From Fuscovulum blasticum DSM 2131 (GTDB lineage Bacteria; Pseudomonadota; Alphaproteobacteria; Rhodobacterales; Rhodobacteraceae), in contig NZ_PZKE01000005.1 of assembly GCF_003034965.1 (NCBI RefSeq), positions 171,498 to 235,497 on the forward strand: 64,000 bases of DNA, read 5' to 3'. The position numbers and the translations under genes are program-made. Below the pieces are notes generated by a model that did no database searches, was not told the origin of the DNA, and was given only the letters and a program-made list of their open reading frames with translations. This document shows, in pieces, positions 44,629-54,933 of the stretch (positions within the stretch are counted from its first letter, which is position 1; each line of letters begins with the position of its first letter).

Positions 44629-45572
44629 CTATTCGCAACCGGAATACAGTTGGTGCCCTCGGCCGTCAGCGCCGCGCAGAAGCGGCGGGCGTCGGCCTCA
44701 TCCTGAAACCCGACGGCGCGCAGCCGGAAGAAGGTATTGCCGCCGCTCTCGGCCGCCTGGATGACCATCGACTTGTCGCCCATCAAGGCCGCAAAGCGCC
44801 CCGCGATGCGGGCCCATTCCGCGCGGGCATCGTCCTCGCTTTCATAAGCGCCGAACTGCACCAGCCTGGTGCCCGGTTTCAGAGTGGCCGGGTCCACCGT
44901 CTTGGGCGGCGCAACCGAGGCCGCAACGGATGTGTTGGGCGCGGCCACACCACCGCCGCGGTCAGGCCGCGCCATCGGGCGGGGCGAGCGCGTGATCGCG
45001 CCCGGCGGGGGCGGCAGGCCCTGTGCATCCAGTGCCACGGTCTCGACCGCCTCTTCCGGCTGTCCCTCATCGGTGCCAAGCGCCTCGGCCAGCGCGGCAG
45101 CGACGGCCGCCCCGGTGGAGGGTGCTTCTTCGGCGGCCGCCAGTGGCGTCACCGGCATCAGCCCTGGCGAACTGCTGTCCAGCCGCGCCGGCGCAACATC
45201 GTCCTCCAGCGGCGGCGGCGCGCCGGCCAGACCCGCGGTATCATCCAGCGACAGTTCCACCGGCGACGGCGCCAGCACCACCCGGTCAGAGGGCGATGCG
45301 GCCGATCCTTCGGCCACCACGGTATTCACCGCCAGACCCTGATAATCGACCACCTGACCGCCGGGGTCTTCCGGCGCGATCCGCATGGCGCCCCCCATGG
45401 CCCGGATGATCGGCACGCCATTCACATCGCGCACGGCCAGCGCATAGCCCCACCAGCCAAGCCCGACAACCAGAGCCAGTGATCCCACTGCCCCCACGAT
45501 ATTGATCATCCGTTGCCCCCGGCCTTGGGCCGGATAGGCCGCATATGCTGCGCCGTATTCCGCGTCCGCCAT
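44625..45572 (-). CDS. SPOR-domain membrane protein
   Basis: A 315-aa protein with one transmembrane segment (residues 22-48, MINIVGAVGSLALVVGLGWW), a long Ala/Pro-rich periplasmic linker and a C-terminal SPOR domain (RLVQFGAYESEDDARAEWAR, TFFRLRAVGFQDEADARRFC). SPOR domains bind denuded glycan at the septum. It lies between argS and nagZ, the usual alphaproteobacterial position. Confidence 0.9.
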   Translation of the reverse strand: MADAEYGAAYAAYPAQGRGQRMINIVGAVGSLALVVGLGWWGYALAVRDVNGVPIIRAMGGAMRIAPEDPGGQVVDYQGLAVNTVVAEGSAASPSDRVVLAPSPVELSLDDTAGLAGAPPPLEDDVAPARLDSSSPGLMPVTPLAAAEEAPSTGAAVAAALAEALGTDEGQPEEAVETVALDAQGLPPPPGAITRSPRPMARPDRGGGVAAPNTSVAASVAPPKTVDPATLKPGTRLVQFGAYESEDDARAEWARIAGRFAALMGDKSMVIQAAESGGNTFFRLRAVGFQDEADARRFCAALTAEGTNCIPVANR

Positions 45573-45645
45573 GTTCGCCTCTGCCCCGGGCGGGTTGATC
45601 CCGCCCTGTCACGCCTGCTCGTATCCGGCCGAGGCGCTTGTCAGA

Positions 45646-47388
45646 TCAGCGCATTTCTTCGACCGGCGTCACACCCAAGATACCCAAACCTGTACAAATG
45701 ACAACGCCCACGCTCCGCGCAAGGGCGATTTTCGCCTGTGAAACCGCGACATCCTCTTGAATGAAGCGCAGTTGCAGCTCGTCATTGCCCCGATTCCACA
45801 ACCCATGCAGGTCCGAGGCCAGTTCATACAAGTAGAAGGCAACGCGGTGCGGTTCGTTGTTGCGGGCGGCGATTTCCACCAGACGGGGCCATTCGGCGAT
45901 CTTCTTCAGCAAAGCCTGCTCGGCCGGATGCGCCAGCCCGCTGTGGTCTGCAGCCAGCAGCGTGGCATCGTCCACCACGATACCCGCATCCCGCGCCTTG
46001 CGCAGAACGCTGTTGATGCGGGCATTGGCATACTGGACGTAGAAAACCGGATTGTCCTTCGACTGTTCCAGCACCTTGTCGAAGTCGAAGTCCAGCGCCA
46101 CGTCGTTCTTGCGCGTCAGCATGATGAAGCGGGTGACATCGGCCCCCGCCATTTCCACCACATCGCGCAGGGTGACAAAAGTGCCCGCGCGCTTGGACAT
46201 CTTGAACGGCTCGCCGTTCTTCCACAGCTTGACCAACTGGATCAGCTTGATGTCCAGCGGAACGGTGCTGTTGGAAAGCGCGGAAACGGCCGCCTTCATC
46301 CGCTTGACATAGCCGCCATGGTCGGCGCCGAAAATGTCGATCAACTGGTCGAAGCCACGCTTCACCTTGTTGTAGTGATAGGCAATGTCGGGGGCGAAAT
46401 AGGTCCAGCTCCCGTCCGATTTCTTCACCGGGCGATCCACATCATCGCCATGCGCGGTGCTGCGGAACAGGGTCTGAACCCGCGGTTCCCAATCCTCGGG
46501 CTCCTTGCCCTTCGGCGGTTCCAGCGTGCCTTCGTAAATCAGGCCCTTCTCGCGCAGCTCCTCGATCGCGGCCTCGATCTCGCCGGTGCCATACAGCGCC
46601 TTTTCGCTGGAATAGACATCCATCCGCACGCCAAGCGCCGCAAGATCCTCACGGATCATCTGCATCATCATGGCGCTGGCAAAGTCGCGCACATCGGCCA
46701 GCCAGACCTGTTCGCCCTTGTCCAGCAGGCTGTCACCGTATTTGGCCTTCAGCGCCTCACCCACCGGGATCAGGTAGTCACCCGGATACAATCCCTCACG
46801 GATTTCCGGCTCCAGCCCATGCGCCTCGCGGTAGCGTTCATAGGCGCTGCGGGCCAGCACATCGACCTGCGCGCCGCCATCGTTGATGTAATACTCGCGC
46901 GTCACGTTCCAGCCGGCAAAGGCCAGCAGGTTCGACAGGGCATCGCCCACCACCGCACCCCGCACATGGCCCACATGCATCGGGCCGGTCGGGTTGGCGC
47001 TGACGAATTCGACGTTCACCTTCTGCCCGGCGCCGATGTCGGACCGGCCATAGCCGGTGCCCGCCTCAAGCACCTGCCGCAGCACGCCCTGCCAGACCGC
47101 CGGCGCCAGCCGCAGGTTCAGGAACCCCGGCCCCGCCACATCGGCCCCCTCGATCCGCGGGTCGTCCATGAGCCGCGCCGCCAGCCCTTCGGCTATCTCG
47201 CGCGGCGGCTTACCCGCGGGCTTGGCCAGCACCATGGCGGCGTTGGTCGCCATGTCGCCATGCGCCGCATCGCGCGGCGGTTCCACCGCCACATTCGAAA
47301 GGTTCAGCCCCGAAGGCAAAAGGCCCTCGGCCGTCATCCGGCCAAGGGCATCAACCACCGCACTGCGGATGTCCGCGAAGAGGTTCAT
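45646..47388 (-). CDS. argS: Arginyl-tRNA synthetase
   Basis: A 580-aa class Ia synthetase. The HIGH-like motif is in [20 protein letters not shown], the KMSKS-like motif is FKMSKRAG, and a C-terminal anticodon-binding DALR domain follows. The N-terminal Arg-tRNA-specific domain is present ([20 protein letters not shown]). A 73-bp gap precedes the SPOR gene. Confidence 0.97.
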   Translation of the reverse strand: MNLFADIRSAVVDALGRMTAEGLLPSGLNLSNVAVEPPRDAAHGDMATNAAMVLAKPAGKPPREIAEGLAARLMDDPRIEGADVAGPGFLNLRLAPAVWQGVLRQVLEAGTGYGRSDIGAGQKVNVEFVSANPTGPMHVGHVRGAVVGDALSNLLAFAGWNVTREYYINDGGAQVDVLARSAYERYREAHGLEPEIREGLYPGDYLIPVGEALKAKYGDSLLDKGEQVWLADVRDFASAMMMQMIREDLAALGVRMDVYSSEKALYGTGEIEAAIEELREKGLIYEGTLEPPKGKEPEDWEPRVQTLFRSTAHGDDVDRPVKKSDGSWTYFAPDIAYHYNKVKRGFDQLIDIFGADHGGYVKRMKAAVSALSNSTVPLDIKLIQLVKLWKNGEPFKMSKRAGTFVTLRDVVEMAGADVTRFIMLTRKNDVALDFDFDKVLEQSKDNPVFYVQYANARINSVLRKARDAGIVVDDATLLAADHSGLAHPAEQALLKKIAEWPRLVEIAARNNEPHRVAFYLYELASDLHGLWNRGNDELQLRFIQEDVAVSQAKIALARSVGVVICTGLGILGVTPVEEMR

Positions 47389-47439
47389 CTGATCAAATCC
47401 CGTCTGATGCTCTGGCCTTGCCAGAGCCGCGACAGGAGG

Positions 47440-47925
47440 TCAAGCGCCCAGCCCGCCCGCGCGCCAGTCGTCAAGGGCCGCGTTCTCTTCCATTGCGGCC
47501 GCCCCCGGCGCAAGTGGCGCCATCACCGGCCTGCTGCGAAAGTAATGCGTCTCGCGTGCGCCGAAATAGAAGGCCACGATCGCCCCCAGAAGCCACCACA
47601 ACGGTTCGGGCACCGCGTTCAGCCCCACCATCCGCGCGGCAAAGCCCACCGGATCGACCATGGCATAGACGAACAGCCCCAGCGTGCCGAACGCCAGGAA
47701 CGGCCTTGGCAGCCGGTTCAGGCCGTTGATCACCCGGTCAAAGCCGCTCAACGCGGGGTGCTGGTATTCCTCGCCCAACTGCCGCAGCGCCGACATCTGC
47801 GCTTCGGCTGACAGTTCCATTCGTCTGGTAGCTGAAGGCACGAACACCTCGGCCACGCCCTGTGCCGCCTGCCCCAGCGCCGAGACCGCGCCCGGGCTGC
47901 CCAATACGCGATCAATCACCCCCAT
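47440..47925 (-). CDS. GTA-type holin with three transmembrane segments
   Basis: A 161-aa membrane protein matching the holin family described for gene transfer agent release: a soluble N-terminal helix, then hydrophobic segments at about residues 72-95 (RPFLAFGTLGLFVYAMVDP) and 105-125 (PEPLWWLLGAIVAFYFGARE). It overlaps the muramidase gene by 10 bp, forming a two-gene lysis module. No GTA structural genes are in the window, in keeping with the separate lysis locus of Rhodobacter capsulatus. Confidence 0.82.
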   Translation of the reverse strand: MGVIDRVLGSPGAVSALGQAAQGVAEVFVPSATRRMELSAEAQMSALRQLGEEYQHPALSGFDRVINGLNRLPRPFLAFGTLGLFVYAMVDPVGFAARMVGLNAVPEPLWWLLGAIVAFYFGARETHYFRSRPVMAPLAPGAAAMEENAALDDWRAGGLGA

Positions 47926-48527
47926 TTCGCCACCCGCGCCCGGTGCTGCGCCTCGGTCAGATGATATTTCGGCGAAATGAACGCCTCGGCCCGCAGAATC
48001 CAGCCGCCCTTGCCGCCATCGGCCCGGCGGGCAAACTTGCGGCTGGCGGGGCGCGCATCGGCCAAGGAATAATAATGGTTGCGCCGCGCAATCCCGTAGG
48101 CATCGACCAGATGGTCCGGCGCCGCCTCCCAGGCCAGTTGCGTCTGGCGAATGGTCTGCGGCCCGATCTCGCCATCGGCATCGCAGGCATACCCCATCTG
48201 CGTCACCAGCTTTTGCAGGATCTTCACCGCCGCCGAACCCGCATTGACATACATGTCGAACACAGACGGCTGCAGCGCCTCGGGCAAGGCGCCCAGACCG
48301 GGGCGGCGGAAGTAATGCTCGACATAGATATCCACCGCCTGGGTCCGGCTCAGGGCCCGCACATCGGCCAGATCAATCCGGCTGTCGCGGTTCACGTCAA
48401 TCCCAAGCCGCCGCAGCGTGGCCAGCGTTACCCCATGTTTGGTTGGCCCGCCCGGATCATCGGCATCGTTCACGAAGCCGCCCTCGCGGGCGACAATCTC
48501 TTCGGCAATGTCCTTGACGCTGGTCAT
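47916..48527 (-). CDS. GTA-type N-acetylmuramidase (glycoside hydrolase 108 family endolysin)
   Basis: A 203-aa endolysin. The family signature EREGGF-type block reads IVAREGGFVNDADDPGGPTK then HGVT, with the catalytic Glu in AREGG. The C-terminal part (AWEAAPDHLVDAYGIARRNH then YYSL) is the peptidoglycan-binding region. There is no signal peptide, so it needs the overlapping holin to reach the wall. A GTTAAC element, a possible CtrA half-site, is at 48580-48585 upstream; GTA genes are CtrA-dependent in relatives. Confidence 0.85.
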   Translation of the reverse strand: MTSVKDIAEEIVAREGGFVNDADDPGGPTKHGVTLATLRRLGIDVNRDSRIDLADVRALSRTQAVDIYVEHYFRRPGLGALPEALQPSVFDMYVNAGSAAVKILQKLVTQMGYACDADGEIGPQTIRQTQLAWEAAPDHLVDAYGIARRNHYYSLADARPASRKFARRADGGKGGWILRAEAFISPKYHLTEAQHRARVAKWG

Positions 48528-48615
48528 GCAGGCCTTCCCCCGGCTGTCCTTGGCTGGGGAAGAAGGCTGTCAGCAAAGCGTTAACGCCGCCTCGTGCCAC
48601 CGCACGGCGGTTGCG

Positions 48616-49110
48616 TCAGCTTCCGCCGTGCATCACGGCAGGGTCAATATCGACACCCTGTTCTTTCAGCGCCTTGACCACTTCCTTGGGCTGATAGGTC
48701 TCGTCATGCTTGGCCATGATCTCGGTCGCCAAGAACACGCCATCCTTCATGGTGCCCGTCACGATGGTGCCCTGCCCTTCGGTGAACAGGTCGGGCGGCG
48801 GCGAGTTGCCGACATAGCGCACCGGAACATCCGTCTTGGTGTCCGTCACCACGAAGCCGAACTGCATACCTTCGGGCGGGGTGCGGCTGCCCTGCTTGAC
48901 CAGCCCGCCCAGGCGGAACACTTCGCTTTCACCGGGCTGTTCCTCGGCCACCTGCGTCGGGCTGCGGAAGAAATTGATACCGTCGCGCATGGCATAGCCG
49001 ATCAGGCCCGTTGCCACGGCCATGGCCAGAAACGCCAGCAGGATCACCTGAATCCGGCGCTGCTTCTTCAGGCCCTTGAGACCGCGGAATTCCTGCTTCG
49101 TACCGTTCAT
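48616..49110 (-). CDS. ccmE: Cytochrome c maturation protein CcmE
   Basis: A 164-aa heme chaperone anchored by one transmembrane segment (residues 22-41, QVILLAFLAMAVATGLIGYA). The heme-binding motif is IMAKHDETYQPKEV, with the covalent heme His followed three residues later by Tyr. LVKQGSRTPPEGMQFGFVVT is also conserved. Other ccm genes are not in the window. Confidence 0.94.
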   Translation of the reverse strand: MNGTKQEFRGLKGLKKQRRIQVILLAFLAMAVATGLIGYAMRDGINFFRSPTQVAEEQPGESEVFRLGGLVKQGSRTPPEGMQFGFVVTDTKTDVPVRYVGNSPPPDLFTEGQGTIVTGTMKDGVFLATEIMAKHDETYQPKEVVKALKEQGVDIDPAVMHGGS

Positions 49111-49216
49111 GGTGCGCTTTCTTCCTTCCGAACGCCGGCCGTTTTGACACGTTCTAAATCGGAACGGCTTTGACCTTGGTCAAGACCGCGTGACCAAACG
49201 GTCGCAGCCGTGCCCC

Positions 49217-50245
49217 TTACGGGAACATCGGCGCCAGCATCAGCCCGGTCGTCTCTTCGATCCCAAGCACCAGGTTCGCGTTCTGGATCGCCTGGCCAGA
49301 GCTGCCCTTGGTCAGGTTGTCCAGCACCGCCACCACCATGGCACGGCCGGCGATCCGGTCGCCGATCACGCCGATATGGCAGAAGTTACTGCCCGCGATA
49401 TCGCGCGTGGACGGCAGGCCGCCAAAGGGCAGAACGCGCAGGAACGGTTCATTTTCATACGCCTTTTCAAGCGTCTGATGCACGATCTTCGCATCACCTT
49501 TCACATAGACCGTTGCCAGGATGCCCCGGTTCATCGGCAGCAGGTGCGGGGTGAACTGTACCCGCACCGGGCGGCCGGCAACCTTGGAAAACTCCTGGTC
49601 GAACTCGCCCAGATGCCGGTGCTTGCCGCCCGCCGAATAGGTATGCGTGCCGCCCGACAGTTCAGCGTGCAGCAGGTTTTCCTTCAGGCTGCGCCCCGCA
49701 CCCGACACGCCCGCCTTCAGGTCGATCAGGATGTCATCCAGATCAATCACCCCCGCCGCGATCAGCGGCCGCAGCGCAAACTGCCCCGTCGCCGCATTGC
49801 AGCCGGTGCCGGCAATCAGCCGCCCCTTGCGAATGTCGTCGCGGTAGAATTCGGTCAGGCCGTAAACCGCCTCTTTCTGCAGTTCGACGGCGGTATGCGG
49901 CTGGCCATACCACTTCTCGTATTCGGCCGGATCACGCAGCCGGAAGTCGGCGCTCAGATCAACGATTTTCAAATCTTTCGGCAGCCTTGCGATGACTTCC
50001 TGCGTCGTCGCATGAGGAAGCGCGCAGAAACACAGATCGACTTGCGAGAAGTCGATCTCGTCGATCTTCACCAGCCGCGGCAGATCAAGGTGGCGCAGGA
50101 AGGGAAAGACCTCGGCCATGGTCATGCCGGCCTTGCGATCCGCCGACAGCGCCGTGATCCGCATCTGCGGATGCGTTGCGATCAGTCGGACAAGCTCGGC
50201 CCCCGTGTAGCCCGAGGCTCCAAGGATGGCGATCCGGTAGGTCAT
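49217..50245 (-). CDS. argC: N-acetyl-gamma-glutamyl-phosphate reductase
   Basis: A 342-aa enzyme of arginine synthesis. NADP-binding start [20 protein letters not shown], catalytic Cys in [19 protein letters not shown], and [21 protein letters not shown] 50245 (MTYRIAILG) is chosen; the open frame to 50401 lacks family sequence. Confidence 0.95.
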   Translation of the reverse strand: MTYRIAILGASGYTGAELVRLIATHPQMRITALSADRKAGMTMAEVFPFLRHLDLPRLVKIDEIDFSQVDLCFCALPHATTQEVIARLPKDLKIVDLSADFRLRDPAEYEKWYGQPHTAVELQKEAVYGLTEFYRDDIRKGRLIAGTGCNAATGQFALRPLIAAGVIDLDDILIDLKAGVSGAGRSLKENLLHAELSGGTHTYSAGGKHRHLGEFDQEFSKVAGRPVRVQFTPHLLPMNRGILATVYVKGDAKIVHQTLEKAYENEPFLRVLPFGGLPSTRDIAGSNFCHIGVIGDRIAGRAMVVAVLDNLTKGSSGQAIQNANLVLGIEETTGLMLAPMFP

Positions 50246-50402
50246 GGCAGGTGTCCCTTGCAGGCAAAAGATGCGCGGTTCTTTTGCGGCCATTGCACCC
50301 GCAATGCAAGCGCCCGCACAAGGCCGTGACGAACCCGTCAGGCGGGCCTGCAAGCGTTGATTTCCAGTATGCGGCCGCTGTCCCGTTTCGGAACAGCACA
50401 TG

Positions 50403-51428
50403 TCACCCGGCGGGCACCCACATGACCGCCTCGACCGACGGCGCGCCGGTGGTCAGCATCACCAGCCGGTCGAACCCCAGCGCACAACCCGCCGCGGGCG
50501 GCATCAGCGCCAGCGCGGCAAGGAAGTCTTCATCAATCGGATAGGTCTCGCCATAGACCCGCGCCTTGATGGCCATTTCCTCTTCGAACCGCGCCCGCTG
50601 TTCTACCGGATCAGTCAATTCGCCAAACCCGTTGGCCAGCTCCACCCCGCAGGCATAGACCTCGAACCGCTCGGCCACCCGCGGATCGTCGGGGCAGCGC
50701 CGCGCCAGCGCCGCCTCGGCCGCGGGATAGCGGTCCAGCACCGTCAGCCGCCCCATGCCCAGCCGCGGCTCAACCTTTTCCGACAGGATGCGGGAAAACA
50801 GGTCAGACCAGCTTTCGCCCGGCCCCCGCGCAATCCCTGCGCGGTCCATCTGCGCCGCCAGGGCATCCGCATCGGGCGCCCCATCGGCCGCCAGCGTGGC
50901 CAGAAGGTCGATGCCGGCATGGGCCGCGAAAGCCTCGGCCACCGAGACCCGTTCATAGGGCGCCGCCGGATCACAGGTCCGGTCGCGAAAGCGCAGCGGC
51001 CCCTCGGCGGCAAGCTGCACCCAGGCGGCGATGTCCTGCATCAACCGCTCATAAGGTTCGCCCGTCCGGTACCATTCCAGCATGGTGAATTCCGGGCTGT
51101 GCAGCGGCCCGCGTTCGCGGTTGCGCCAGACATGGCCAAAACTGTGGATGCGGGTCTCTCCTGCCGCCAGCAGCCGTTTCATCGCAAACTCGGGCGAGGT
51201 GTGCAGGTAGCGGTCCATCCCTACCCCGTCATTGCCGATGGCGGTGGTGCGGAAGGCGTGCAGATGCGCCTCATTCCCCGGGCTGATCTGCAACGCGGCA
51301 GGGTCCACCTCGACAAAACCCTCGGCGGCCAGCCAGCCCCGGATGGCCGCCTGAATGCGGTTGCGGGCCAGCAGCAGCGGGCGGCGGTCAGCGTGGCGCG
51401 AGGGGTGCCACCAGGGGGTCTGGGTCAT
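50403..51428 (-). CDS. epmA: Elongation factor P lysine(34) lysyltransferase-like (EpmA/GenX)
   Basis: A 341-aa class II lysyl-tRNA synthetase paralogue lacking the anticodon-binding domain. Motif 2 is [20 protein letters not shown], and motif 3 is [35 protein letters not shown] is also present. It charges EF-P with (R)-beta-lysine or lysine. Start ATG 51428 is preferred to 51509. It is divergent from efp across 93 bp, strong support for the assignment. Confidence 0.9.
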   Translation of the reverse strand: MTQTPWWHPSRHADRRPLLLARNRIQAAIRGWLAAEGFVEVDPAALQISPGNEAHLHAFRTTAIGNDGVGMDRYLHTSPEFAMKRLLAAGETRIHSFGHVWRNRERGPLHSPEFTMLEWYRTGEPYERLMQDIAAWVQLAAEGPLRFRDRTCDPAAPYERVSVAEAFAAHAGIDLLATLAADGAPDADALAAQMDRAGIARGPGESWSDLFSRILSEKVEPRLGMGRLTVLDRYPAAEAALARRCPDDPRVAERFEVYACGVELANGFGELTDPVEQRARFEEEMAIKARVYGETYPIDEDFLAALALMPPAAGCALGFDRLVMLTTGAPSVEAVMWVPAG

Positions 51429-51521
51429 TGCGGCGGTTCCGGCTGGAAATCTGGGGCAAGGTGCGCTAGAGGGCGCGTCAATCCGCGCGCCGCGCGCCCC
51501 ATACCACAAGGATCACGCCAC

Positions 51522-52088
51522 GTGAAAGTCATCGCCTCCTCGCTCCGCAAGGGCAATGTCGTCGAGATGGACGGCAAGCTCTATGTCGTCCTCAATGCCG
51601 TCAACTTCCACCCCGGCAAAGGCACGCCGACGACCAGCGTCGACATGCGCCGGATTTCGGACGGGGTGAAGGTCAGCGAACGGTGGAAGACCACGGACGG
51701 CGTCGAGAAGGCCACCGTGGACGAGCGCGGTTATGACTTCCTGTATGAAGACGGCGAAGGCTTCCACTTCATGGAGCCGGAAAGCTACGATCAGGTCGTG
51801 GTCACTGCCGATGTCATGGGCGACAACAAGGTCTATCTGCAGGAAGGTATGCGCTGCTTCGTCAAGACCTTCGAGAACATTCCGATCGCCATCGAAATGC
51901 CGCAGAAGATCACCGTCGAGATCACCGAGACCGAGCCGGTGGTGAAGGGCCAGACCGCCAGCTCGTCCTACAAGCCGGCGATGACCTCGAACGGGCTGCG
52001 CGTGATGGTGCCGCCGCATATCGGGCCGGGCACGCGGATCGTCATCAACACCGACGATGACAGCTATGTGGAACGAGCCAAGGACTGA
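51522..52088 (+). CDS. efp: Elongation factor P
   Basis: A 188-aa translation factor that relieves stalling at polyproline. The modified residue is Lys33 in NFHPGKGTP, matching EpmA-type modification. Blocks [20 protein letters not shown] and [15 protein letters not shown] are present. Start is GTG 51522 with AAGGA upstream. The far longer open frame to 50400 is a shadow over epmA. Confidence 0.96.
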   Translation: MKVIASSLRKGNVVEMDGKLYVVLNAVNFHPGKGTPTTSVDMRRISDGVKVSERWKTTDGVEKATVDERGYDFLYEDGEGFHFMEPESYDQVVVTADVMGDNKVYLQEGMRCFVKTFENIPIAIEMPQKITVEITETEPVVKGQTASSSYKPAMTSNGLRVMVPPHIGPGTRIVINTDDDSYVERAKD

Positions 52089-52112
52089 GTCCTGCGTCAG
52101 AGCATTCTGTGC

Positions 52113-52144
52113 AAAAGGGGCAGACCGCAGGGTCTGCCCCTTTT
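52113..52144. terminator. Bidirectional terminator between efp and the DUF1684 gene
   Basis: A long perfect stem, AAAAGGGGCAGACC with its complement ending CCCCTTTT, and a GCAG loop. It gives A/T tracts for both strands between convergent genes. Confidence 0.93.
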
Positions 52145-52887
52145 CAATCCGGGGCCTTCTCGCCTGCCTCAATGCGGAAAGGCAGCACATTTCCGGGCGG
52201 CGGCAACGGGCAGATCGCATAATCGGTGAATCCACAGGGGGGCGTGAAGGCGCGGTTGAAATCAAGGGTGATCTCGCCGTCGCCAATGTCTTCCCCGAAC
52301 AGGAACCGCCCTGCCCCGTAGGTTTCGCCCGCCGTGGCATCGCGGAAGACGAACATCGGCTTGCCGGCCTTCCAATGCGTCGGTGTCAGGCTGACCTCAC
52401 GTCCCTGATGGTCAAAGCTGGCGCGATGGGTCAGCGTGACTTCGGCCCGGCTGCCATCCTTCATGGCCACGCTGGCGGTCTGCGGCGGCAGTTCCTGCCA
52501 GCGGGCGCGGATCACCCAACCGGGCACGTCGGGGAAATGGCGCAAGGTCACCTGTGGCCGCAAGCTCAGATCCCGCACCCGCAACGCCGGAACCCCGTCA
52601 ACGGTATGAAGCTCCAGCAGGAACGGATCGACCCGCAATTGCGGAAAGGCATCGGGCACCGAAAGGAACGGCTGTGGCCCCTGCCCCGGCCGGGCAAAAC
52701 TGGCGCCGGTCTCGCTGACTGTCAGCGTGCCAAGCATATCGGGGCCGGAGGGAAGGCGTATGTCCTGTGCGGCCCCAACCGCATGGCTGCCGGGCGTCAG
52801 ATCGATTCGGGCGACAAGGTTCAGCCAGCCATCGGGGGCAGTCAGCGCGGCAAGCCGGGCGGCGCGGTAGTCTTGCAGCGGGATCAT
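52144..52887 (-). CDS. DUF1684 domain protein
   Basis: A 247-aa protein of the DUF1684 family, with the family end block LDFNRAFTPPCGFTDYAICP then LPPPGNVLPFRIEAGEK and an internal GAGRFLFGED. No signal peptide. Function is unknown. Its stop touches the terminator shared with efp. It is 39 bp downstream of murI on the same strand and may be cotranscribed. Confidence 0.83.
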   Translation of the reverse strand: MIPLQDYRAARLAALTAPDGWLNLVARIDLTPGSHAVGAAQDIRLPSGPDMLGTLTVSETGASFARPGQGPQPFLSVPDAFPQLRVDPFLLELHTVDGVPALRVRDLSLRPQVTLRHFPDVPGWVIRARWQELPPQTASVAMKDGSRAEVTLTHRASFDHQGREVSLTPTHWKAGKPMFVFRDATAGETYGAGRFLFGEDIGDGEITLDFNRAFTPPCGFTDYAICPLPPPGNVLPFRIEAGEKAPD

Positions 52888-52926
52888 GGCGTTTGGTTTG
52901 CCCTGGCAATGTGGGAGTATGGGCCC

Positions 52927-53739
52927 TCAGGCCGCTTCGAACACAATCCGGTGGCGCAGGAACAGGGTTGCCTTGTTCGAAACGCTGGCGGGGTCGCCTG
53001 TCGTCAGGAACTTTGTCTCGGTCCCCTGCCCGAGGAACTCCGGGCGACGGGTCAGGTAATCGGCCAGCGACTCGGCCACCAGATTGGCCTGGGAATAGAC
53101 CTTCACCTCGGGGCCAAGCGCATCCTGGAACGCCTGCTGCATCAGCGGGTAATGCGTGCATCCCAGGATCGCCGCCTCGGGGCGCGGCATCCGGCGCTTC
53201 AGCGCCTCGACATGGCTGCGCACCAGCGCCTCGGCCAAGATCTCGTCGCCCTGCTCGATGGCATCGACGACGCCGCCGCAGGGCTGCGCCTCGACATCCA
53301 CACCGATGGCACGGAAGGCCAGTTCGCGCTGGAAGGCGCGGGAGGCCACGGTGGCCGGCGTGGCGAACAGCGCGACGTGTTTAACCGCCACCTCGCGCGG
53401 GGGGCTGTTGTCGCCCCATTGCCGTTCGGTCAGCGCCTCGATCAAAGGCACGAAGACCCCCAGAACGCGCTTGTCCTTCGGAACCCAGGTTTCCTGCATC
53501 CGCTTCAGCGCAGCGGCGCTGGCGGTATTGCAGGCGAGGATGACCAGATCGCACCCCTCGTCCCATAGCCGTTCGGTTGCCGCACAGGTCAGGGCAAAGA
53601 TGTCGTCAGAGGTGCGGACGCCATAGGGCGCGTGGGCATTGTCGCCGAAATAGACGAAGGGCACCTGCGGCAGGCGTCGCGCAACGGCATCCAGAACCGT
53701 CAGCCCCCCCAGACCCGAATCGAAAACGCCGACTGCCAT
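52927..53739 (-). CDS. murI: Glutamate racemase
   Basis: A 270-aa enzyme supplying D-glutamate for peptidoglycan. Both catalytic cysteines are present: [14 protein letters not shown] and [12 protein letters not shown]. The N-terminus is [20 protein letters not shown] and [11 protein letters not shown] follows. It contrasts with the racemase at 13.8 kb, which has only one Cys. Confidence 0.95.
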   Translation of the reverse strand: MAVGVFDSGLGGLTVLDAVARRLPQVPFVYFGDNAHAPYGVRTSDDIFALTCAATERLWDEGCDLVILACNTASAAALKRMQETWVPKDKRVLGVFVPLIEALTERQWGDNSPPREVAVKHVALFATPATVASRAFQRELAFRAIGVDVEAQPCGGVVDAIEQGDEILAEALVRSHVEALKRRMPRPEAAILGCTHYPLMQQAFQDALGPEVKVYSQANLVAESLADYLTRRPEFLGQGTETKFLTTGDPASVSNKATLFLRHRIVFEAA

Positions 53740-53936
53740 CGCTGCCCCTTTCCTGCCTGCGGGTTCATGCCCGTCTTGCGCCGATCATAGGCCGAAGCGG
53801 CCCGCGCTGAAAGTCCCGTGACGCCACGGGTGCTGCATCTGCAAATTTTCCCCTCAGTCAGGGCTTTTATGATGGATCAGGTTTTCCTAAATCGCATGGC
53901 TTGTGTTACGGTTGCGCCGTTTTGAAGGATGGGCTG

Positions 53937-54830
53937 ATGGACTGGGACAAGCTGAGGATTTTCCATGCGGTGGCTGACAAGGGCAGCCTGACCCACGCGG
54001 GCGAGGTGTTGCACCTTTCTCAATCGGCCGTCAGCCGGCAAATCCGTGCCCTGGAAGAAAGCCTGAACGTCACCCTGTTCCATCGCCACGCGCGGGGGCT
54101 GATCCTGACGGAACAGGGCGAATTGCTGTTCGATGCCACCACGCAGATGGTCAAGCGTCTGGATGCAGCGGCGGCGCGGATTCGCGACAGCGAAGACGAA
54201 GTGTTCGGCGAGTTGCGGGTGACAACGACCACCGGCTTCGGCACGCTCTGGCTGGCCCCGCGGCTGGCGCGGCTTTATGAACATTACCCGGCCCTGAAGA
54301 TCGACCTGATGCTGGAAGAGCGCGTCCTTGACCTGCCCATGCGCGAGGCGGACGTCGCGATCCGCATGAAGGAACCCAGCCAAGCCGACCTGATCCGCAA
54401 ACGGCTCATGCAGATCCGTATGCGCCTTTATGCAACGCCGGAATACCTGGCCGCGCATGGCACGCCGGACAAGATGGAAGACATGACGCAGCACCGGCTG
54501 ATCTGCCAGCATCCGGGCACGCCGCAGGTGGCCTCGGGCGCCATGCTCGTGGCTGAACTGATGAGCCATGAAATTCCCTCGACCCTGCACGTCAACAACT
54601 ACTTCGGCGTGTTGCAGGCGGTGCTGAACAATCTGGGGATCGGGGTGCTGCCCGATTACATTACCGAAGGTTTCCCGCATCTGGTGCGGGTGCTGCCGGA
54701 TGTGGAAAGCGGAGAAGTGCCGGTGTTTCTGGCCTACCCCGAAGAGCTGCGGCATTCCAAGCGGGTCTCGGCTTTTCGGGACTTTGTGATGGATGAAATC
54801 CAAGATTATCGCAAACGTCAGCAGGGTTAG
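53937..54830 (+). CDS. LysR-family transcriptional regulator
   Basis: A 297-aa regulator with the LysR helix-turn-helix at residues about 4-62 (LRIFHAVADKGSLTHAGEVL, LSQSAVSRQIRALEESLNVT) and a periplasmic-binding-like effector domain. Start ATG 53937 has GAAGGA upstream. Divergent from murI over a 197-bp gap, so murI or its own gene may be a target; the ligand is unknown. Confidence 0.88.
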   Translation: MDWDKLRIFHAVADKGSLTHAGEVLHLSQSAVSRQIRALEESLNVTLFHRHARGLILTEQGELLFDATTQMVKRLDAAAARIRDSEDEVFGELRVTTTTGFGTLWLAPRLARLYEHYPALKIDLMLEERVLDLPMREADVAIRMKEPSQADLIRKRLMQIRMRLYATPEYLAAHGTPDKMEDMTQHRLICQHPGTPQVASGAMLVAELMSHEIPSTLHVNNYFGVLQAVLNNLGIGVLPDYITEGFPHLVRVLPDVESGEVPVFLAYPEELRHSKRVSAFRDFVMDEIQDYRKRQQG

Positions 54831-54898
54831 GGTCAGCCCATCGCCCAGCCATGCACCGAACGCATGGCGGACATGCTGCACCTGCGGCATTCCTGACC

Positions 54899-54927
54899 TT
54901 GCACGATTCACAAACAGCCCATAAATC
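54899..54927 (+). promoter_or_regulatory. Promoter of the candidate small RNA
   Basis: TTGCAC (54899-54904) and TAAATC (54922-54927) with a 17-bp spacer. The predicted start, 54934-54935, is exactly where the first hairpin of the RNA begins. Confidence 0.6.
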
Positions 54928-54933
54928 GGGCGG

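Noticed and set aside
47440..48527. Holin and muramidase as a prophage remnant
   Set aside because: Both match GTA lysis genes and no other phage genes are present.
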